NCBI GenBank assembly: GCA_045654245.1
Contig: JAZOMX010000027.1
Span: 1 to 61,727 of the forward strand
Length of the DNA stretch: 61,727 nucleotides
Direction of reading: 5' to 3'
Source: UBA10677 sp045654245
Lineage (GTDB): Bacteria > Bacillota > Clostridia > Christensenellales > Pumilibacteraceae
Shown piece after piece: positions 58,032-61,727 of this stretch; the stretch's first letter is position 1; each line of letters starts with the position of its first letter. A program made the translations under genes and the position numbers. The notes beneath the pieces were generated by a model, which saw only the letters and a program-made list of their open reading frames with translations, was not told the DNA's origin and did no database searches.

Positions 58032-59133
58032 TTACTTTTTCCCTCTTTCCGCTTTCGTTACTCTTAATGCACGCGTCAAGCAACGCCATTACCTTAACGT
58101 TTTTCTCAATCGTGAGCATTTCAAACACTTGCTCGCCACGAAGAATATGACTAGCATACATTGTTGGCATATTCTTAAACTTTTCGGGCAAGGATATATC
58201 TTCAACCTCTACTTCGTTACCGTAAATATCGTACGCCTTAACCGACGGCGCGTTTTCCGCTCCGCCCTCGCAAACGATAACACCATCCGTGCAAAGCACC
58301 ATAGGGCCTGACGGGATTACTGCTCTGGGCGTAGTCCAAGTACCCTCGATTACCGAAAGTTTTCCGTTATAACCGATTACCGCGCCGAAATTGTCCGCAG
58401 TATCGCCAAAAGGAGTAGCAAGGTTATCGCCGATACAAACGACCTCTTGTGCGTCGTCGCCTAAAAGATAGGACGAAAAATAACAGCCGTAGCAAGCAAT
58501 ATCGAGGAAAACTCCACCGCCAAGCGCGGACTTATGCCACCAAGTCTTACCTCTAATAGCATCCGTCATTTCTTCCGCTTGCGCCGTAACGCCCCTATGC
58601 TTTGCGCCCTTGCCGAGCGGTCCGGTATGACCGTTTATATAGCGTAACTTAATCGGCTCTCCCACGATTTTCTTATCGAGCGCATTTTTGAATTTATAGA
58701 GGTATTCTCTATAAGCCACGGGCCAGTTTACAAACGCGCGAATACCGTATTCTTTTGCATAAGATTGTATCCGTTTTGCCTCGTCAAGCGACACCGCCAT
58801 AGGCTTTTCAATCGACACGTCAACGCCTCGTACTGCGCACTCGTAAACAGCCTCGGGTTTAAGCACGTTTTCGGTCATAATAAAAGCGATATTCGGCTTT
58901 TCCTTATCAAGCATTTCCTTATAGTCGTCGTAAACTTTGTCGCAGTAATTAGTCTTTACGTTGTCTAAGTTCCACTTGCCCGTATAACGCAACGGGGGTA
59001 CGCTCTCGGTATTGCTCTCGTAGTCGGCAACAGCGACTAGTTCCATATCGGCGCAATCTTTAATATAGAGCGCAATCTCGTTAACGTGCATATGCGAAAA
59101 ACCTATAATTACCGCCTTTAATTTGCCGTTCAT
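58024..59133 (-). CDS. Gfo/Idh/MocA-family NAD(P)-dependent oxidoreductase
   Basis: 369 residues from the ATG at 59133 (AAGGAG upstream). The longer open frame would begin inside the -10 box. The N-terminal Rossmann fold begins AVIIGFSHMHVNEIALYI. The signature EKPAVS-type EKPMAVSLDEAKRI with the catalytic Lys, and GGGVFLDIACYGCY, follow. It typically oxidises sugars, inositols or sugar acids. First gene of a unit with the activase and glycyl radical enzyme, so it probably acts in the same pathway. Confidence 0.88.
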   Translation of the reverse strand: MNGKLKAVIIGFSHMHVNEIALYIKDCADMELVAVADYESNTESVPPLRYTGKWNLDNVKTNYCDKVYDDYKEMLDKEKPNIAFIMTENVLKPEAVYECAVRGVDVSIEKPMAVSLDEAKRIQSYAKEYGIRAFVNWPVAYREYLYKFKNALDKKIVGEPIKLRYINGHTGPLGKGAKHRGVTAQAEEMTDAIRGKTWWHKSALGGGVFLDIACYGCYFSSYLLGDDAQEVVCIGDNLATPFGDTADNFGAVIGYNGKLSVIEGTWTTPRAVIPSGPMVLCTDGVIVCEGGAENAPSVKAYDIYGNEVEVEDISLPEKFKNMPTMYASHILRGEQVFEMLTIEKNVKVMALLDACIKSNESGKREKVSD

Positions 59134-59173
59134 TTTATTACTCCTTATATCATCATAATTCTTATTCATATTC

Positions 59174-59202
59174 ATTTTATTACATTTTTTGCCCTTTGTC
59201 TA
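59174..59202 (-). promoter_or_regulatory. Promoter of the glycyl-radical operon
   Basis: Minus-strand TAGACA (59197-59202), 17-bp spacer, TAAAAT (59174-59179). Confidence 0.7.
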
Positions 59203-59244
59203 TACCGTATATTATTAAAAAAGTGCACTATTTTAACATCAATA

Positions 59245-59278
59245 GGAAAAGGACCGATTTTTAATCAGTCCTTTTTTC
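59245..59278 (-). terminator. Terminator after the beta-propeller glycosidase
   Basis: AAAAGGACCGATT / AATCAGTCCTTTT stem, T-rich on both strands, directly after the stop. Confidence 0.85.
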
Positions 59279-60205
59279 TTAGTCTATTATTCTAGGCAAC
59301 CCGTTTTCAAAAGCAATTCGCTTTCTCGATAAAAACCAAGTCTTACCCTTATCTGCCGTTCCTTGATAATATAGCCAAACGTCATTATCGTCTCTAAAAA
59401 CGAAGGGGTGACCAGACTCGTCGCTATTCCACTCGCCCTTCTTTCCGCAAGGCAAAAACGGTTCGTAGAAACACTTTTCAAACTTAACGCCATCAAGCGA
59501 TTTCGCCACGCCGATTTGTTGAGGCGAACAGTTGTATGCTCCACCGTAGAACATAAAAATTTCTCCGCTTTCACTAATCATAGCGGGCGCCTCCGTACAC
59601 TCTCCCTCCCACTCTTCTTCGGGAAAAACAACGGCTGACGGCACTATTTGCGTCCAGTTTGAGCGAGAAAAGTCGCTCTTAAGGGGCGCGCTCGCCACAC
59701 CTATCTTTTGTATTTTTAGTTCGTGGTCACGCGTTGCGAAATATAAATATAACCTATCTCCCACTACTAAAACGTCGGCGTCGATTGCTCTTCCTGCGCA
59801 CCAGTCGGACGAAGGACGAAAAACGGGGTTGCTCTCGTCCTTGACAAAGTTTATTCCGTCGTTTGAAACGGCGTGACAAATCGCATCTTTAACGGAAACG
59901 ATATGCTTTCCACCCGTTTTACCAAGGTTTTCGTAAGTTTGATAAAACATATGCACTTTGCCGTCTAAAACGATTGCTCCGGGCGCGCCTATACCATTTT
60001 TCTCGCACTCTTGTTCAAAGGGGAGCGTTGCCACCGTCGTCCAGTCGTTACCGTTAGGAGAAGACGCTATGCCTATTCCAAGTTTTTCTTCGCCACCATC
60101 TAGGTAATACGACGAATAATACATATAATAAGTTCCATTAAATTTAACTACGGCTGGGTCTTTCGCAAACGCTTCGCGAGTACCCGTTCTATCGGTAAAC
60201 AGCAT
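59279..60205 (-). CDS. Five-bladed beta-propeller glycosidase (GH43/GH32-like)
   Basis: 308 residues with no signal peptide. AFAKDPAVVKFNGTYYMYYSS at the start, VHMFYQTYENLG, RAIDADVLVVGDRLYLYFATRD, ECTEAPAMI and NSDESGHPFVFRDDNDVWLYY toward the end give the repeated propeller blades of clan GH-F/J/related families; D27-region Asp, D-A-D and E-A-P are candidate catalytic residues. The start at 60205 has GGGGAGG; the earlier ATG (60238) lies upstream of the -10 box. Confidence 0.75.
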   Translation of the reverse strand: MLFTDRTGTREAFAKDPAVVKFNGTYYMYYSSYYLDGGEEKLGIGIASSPNGNDWTTVATLPFEQECEKNGIGAPGAIVLDGKVHMFYQTYENLGKTGGKHIVSVKDAICHAVSNDGINFVKDESNPVFRPSSDWCAGRAIDADVLVVGDRLYLYFATRDHELKIQKIGVASAPLKSDFSRSNWTQIVPSAVVFPEEEWEGECTEAPAMISESGEIFMFYGGAYNCSPQQIGVAKSLDGVKFEKCFYEPFLPCGKKGEWNSDESGHPFVFRDDNDVWLYYQGTADKGKTWFLSRKRIAFENGLPRIID

Positions 60206-60229
60206 AATAACCTCCCCTTTTATATGCTC

Positions 60230-60258
60230 ATTATACAATATTTTCTCCCAAAAGACAA
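60230..60258 (-). promoter_or_regulatory. Promoter of the beta-propeller glycosidase
   Basis: Minus-strand TTGTCT (60253-60258), 17-bp spacer, TATAAT (60230-60235). Confidence 0.78.
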
Positions 60259-60259
60259 C

Positions 60260-60293
60260 AAAAAAGGCTAACCTAAATTTAGGTTAGCCTCTT
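60260..60293 (-). terminator. Terminator after the second surface protein
   Basis: Perfect 26-bp inverted repeat AGGCTAACCTAAA / TTTAGGTTAGCCT, then TTTTTTGTTG on the minus strand. Confidence 0.92.
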
Positions 60294-60314
60294 TCAATTC
60301 TTAATCTTTACCGA

Positions 60315-61727
60315 TTATCTCTTCTTGGTTACGAATACTACTGCGAGTGCAGAAAGTACGATTGCAAGAAGTCCAGTAGCCTCTTTGCCACATCCCTTCT
60401 TCTCTGCGGGCTTTTCGTCTGCAGGAGGCGTGGTATCGTCGGGCGTATTGTCGTCAGCAGGAGGCGTTACTACTACCTCAGTCCACTTAGCGTAGAGCGT
60501 AGTGTCTGCGGTAATCTTGCCTTCCGTGAAGTTCCAAGCAGTCGTTAGAGCCTCGTCTGCGTACCAACCAGCGAACTCGTAACCAGCCTTGGTGGGTGCG
60601 GTAGGAGCAGTAACAGCGGTGTTGTAATCTACCGTTGCGTTTGCTACAGTAGAACCACCGTTAGCGTTAAAGGTTACGGTATAGGTGTTAATCGTCCACT
60701 TTGCAGTGAGAACTACGGGTGCGGTAACTTCGGTTTCGAAGTCGTACTCGGTAGTTCCTACGAACCAACCGTCGAAGGTGTAACCCGTCTTGGCAGGAGC
60801 AGTAGGCTCGGTTGCGCTCTCGCCGTGATTAATCGTTTGAGCGTCAACGGTAGAGCCTCCGTCAGTATTAAAGGTTACGGTATAGGTGTTAATCGTCCAC
60901 TTAGCGGTTAATTCTACGTCACCGGTTACCAAGGTATCGAAGTCGTACTCGGTAGTACCTATGAACCAACCAACGAAGGTGTAACCCGTCTTGGTGGGAG
61001 CAGTAGGCTCGGTAACTACGCCGTCGTAGTAAATCGTAGCATCTTCTACTGCGCTACCGCCGTCGCTATTAAAGGTTGCGGTGAACTCGTTTGCTCTCCA
61101 AATAGCGTAAATGGTGTGGTTTCTCGGGTTGGTAGTCATAATAGAGCCAAGATTGCCCTCGCCGTTTGCATCCATATCCCAACCAACGAAGGTGTAACCA
61201 GTCTTGGTTGCGCTCGTGGGAGTAGAAAGAGTAATCTCGGGGGTTTCAATCGTGTAAGTAGCGGGGTTAGTATGCTCAACCGTACCGCCAGCGAAGTCGT
61301 AAGTAATCGTGTAAGTTACTAGTTTGAAAGTAACAGCGATTTCGGTGTCAACGCTTACTCCAGTTCCGTCGTAAGCAAACTTGCCGTGAACGATTTCAGC
61401 CTTCTTATCAACTCCACCAACGGTGAAGGTATCGATTTCATATCCAACGTGAGAGAAGATTGCTATCTCGTACTGACCAAGAGCGTTAAGAGCGGTATAT
61501 TCGCTATCTCCGTCAACCTCTAAACTACCGTGAGCACCAAGATTAATGGTGAGTTTGGGAAGTACCGTGAAGGTAAAGGTTTCGGTAATTTCGCCCTCGT
61601 AAGTAATCGTGTATTCGCCACAAGCATAACCCGTGGTGTCAATTCCAGTAAAGGTTGCGTAATCAGTTTCAGCAATTACCTCGCCAGCAGGTCCGTCAAC
61701 CTTAACGGTACCACTAGCAACGGGGTA
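60315..61727 (-). CDS. Second InlB-repeat surface protein (5' part off the right edge)
   Basis: The frame stays open to the window edge, giving 470 visible residues; the start and signal peptide lie outside. The order is a beta-rich region (DTTGYACGEYTITY, GYEIDTFTVGG), then four InlB B-repeats of 65-70 residues (GYTFVGWDM, GYTFVGWFI, GYTFDGWFV and GYEFAGWYA). A Pro/Asp/Thr-rich linker (PPADDNTPDDTTPPADEKP) and KKGCGKEATGLLAIVLSALA with KKR follow. The C-terminal module is nearly identical to that of the protein at 18387-22991. Surface display and adhesion are inferred. Confidence 0.87.
   Translation of the reverse strand, partial: YPVASGTVKVDGPAGEVIAETDYATFTGIDTTGYACGEYTITYEGEITETFTFTVLPKLTINLGAHGSLEVDGDSEYTALNALGQYEIAIFSHVGYEIDTFTVGGVDKKAEIVHGKFAYDGTGVSVDTEIAVTFKLVTYTITYDFAGGTVEHTNPATYTIETPEITLSTPTSATKTGYTFVGWDMDANGEGNLGSIMTTNPRNHTIYAIWRANEFTATFNSDGGSAVEDATIYYDGVVTEPTAPTKTGYTFVGWFIGTTEYDFDTLVTGDVELTAKWTINTYTVTFNTDGGSTVDAQTINHGESATEPTAPAKTGYTFDGWFVGTTEYDFETEVTAPVVLTAKWTINTYTVTFNANGGSTVANATVDYNTAVTAPTAPTKAGYEFAGWYADEALTTAWNFTEGKITADTTLYAKWTEVVVTPPADDNTPDDTTPPADEKPAEKKGCGKEATGLLAIVLSALAVVFVTKKR

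Noticed and set aside
60260..60293. 26-bp perfect inverted repeat as an operator
   Set aside because: Its position right after a stop codon with a following T-run marks it as a terminator.

Overview
The window reads as a chromosomal segment of an anaerobic Gram-positive bacterium of the class Clostridia, probably an uncultured gut lineage. The evidence is a Spo0A-type regulator, a CIRCE-controlled htpG, the dnaX-ebfC-recR operon, ECF and Gly-rich surface-protein genes, a rubredoxin/flavodiiron pair, a glycyl radical enzyme and many consensus sigma-A promoters (TTGACA-N16/18-TATAAT). The genus cannot be read from the sequence. No rRNA, tRNA or CRISPR was found. The left edge cuts htpG and the right edge cuts a repeat-rich surface protein.

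Layout. 1-11.9 kb: htpG with CIRCE, then a long leftward transcription unit running rplI, an ECF S component, a patatin, a ComEC-like hydrolase, a copper P-type ATPase, a metallo-hydrolase, mazG, a tRNA-dihydrouridine synthase and lacZ. 12-17.7 kb: a DUF1540 Cys-rich protein, a candidate small RNA, an SNF2 helicase and an MgtE magnesium channel with a doubled N domain. 17.7-24.2 kb: a 1534-residue surface protein bracketed by a dense family of palindromic repeats. Inverted copies of these repeats also flank a DUF559 nuclease gene like terminal repeats. 24.2-30.5 kb: ddh, a large glycosidase-like gene and dnaX-ebfC-recR. 30.6-34.6 kb: a double-HTH regulator on an apparently leaderless mRNA, two tandem paralogous membrane proteins behind a structured leader, an anion transporter, and a Spo0A whose phospho-acceptor position is Glu. 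34.8-38.7 kb: an organophosphate-type MFS transporter, an AT-rich methyltransferase/four-helix-bundle island with a hairpin array, and a CofE-like ligase. 38.9-46 kb: a sodium symporter, glpP, a cation P-type ATPase and a macro-domain/vWA/small-protein cassette. 46-54.8 kb: mscL, a ZIP transporter, rubredoxin and flavodiiron protein, two flavoproteins, and a three-gene G3P-dehydrogenase-like operon behind a leader terminator. 55-60.2 kb: a glycyl radical enzyme with its activase and a Gfo/Idh dehydrogenase, then a beta-propeller glycosidase. 60.3 kb to the edge: a second surface protein.

Themes. Carbohydrate and glycerol-phosphate use: lacZ, two glycosidase-like proteins, an OPA-type transporter, GlpP and the GlpA-like operon. 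Oxygen and metal handling: rubredoxin, flavodiiron protein, CopA, MgtE, ZIP and a Ca-type ATPase. Cell surface: two InlB-repeat proteins that share an unusual Cys-containing C-terminal anchor.

The most novel-looking items are the DUF559/palindrome element, the Spo0A with Glu at its phosphosite, the candidate C-rich small RNA, the hairpin array beside the four-helix-bundle gene, and the glycyl radical enzyme with an atypical active-site loop. All functions are inferred from recognisable motifs; no database search was run.
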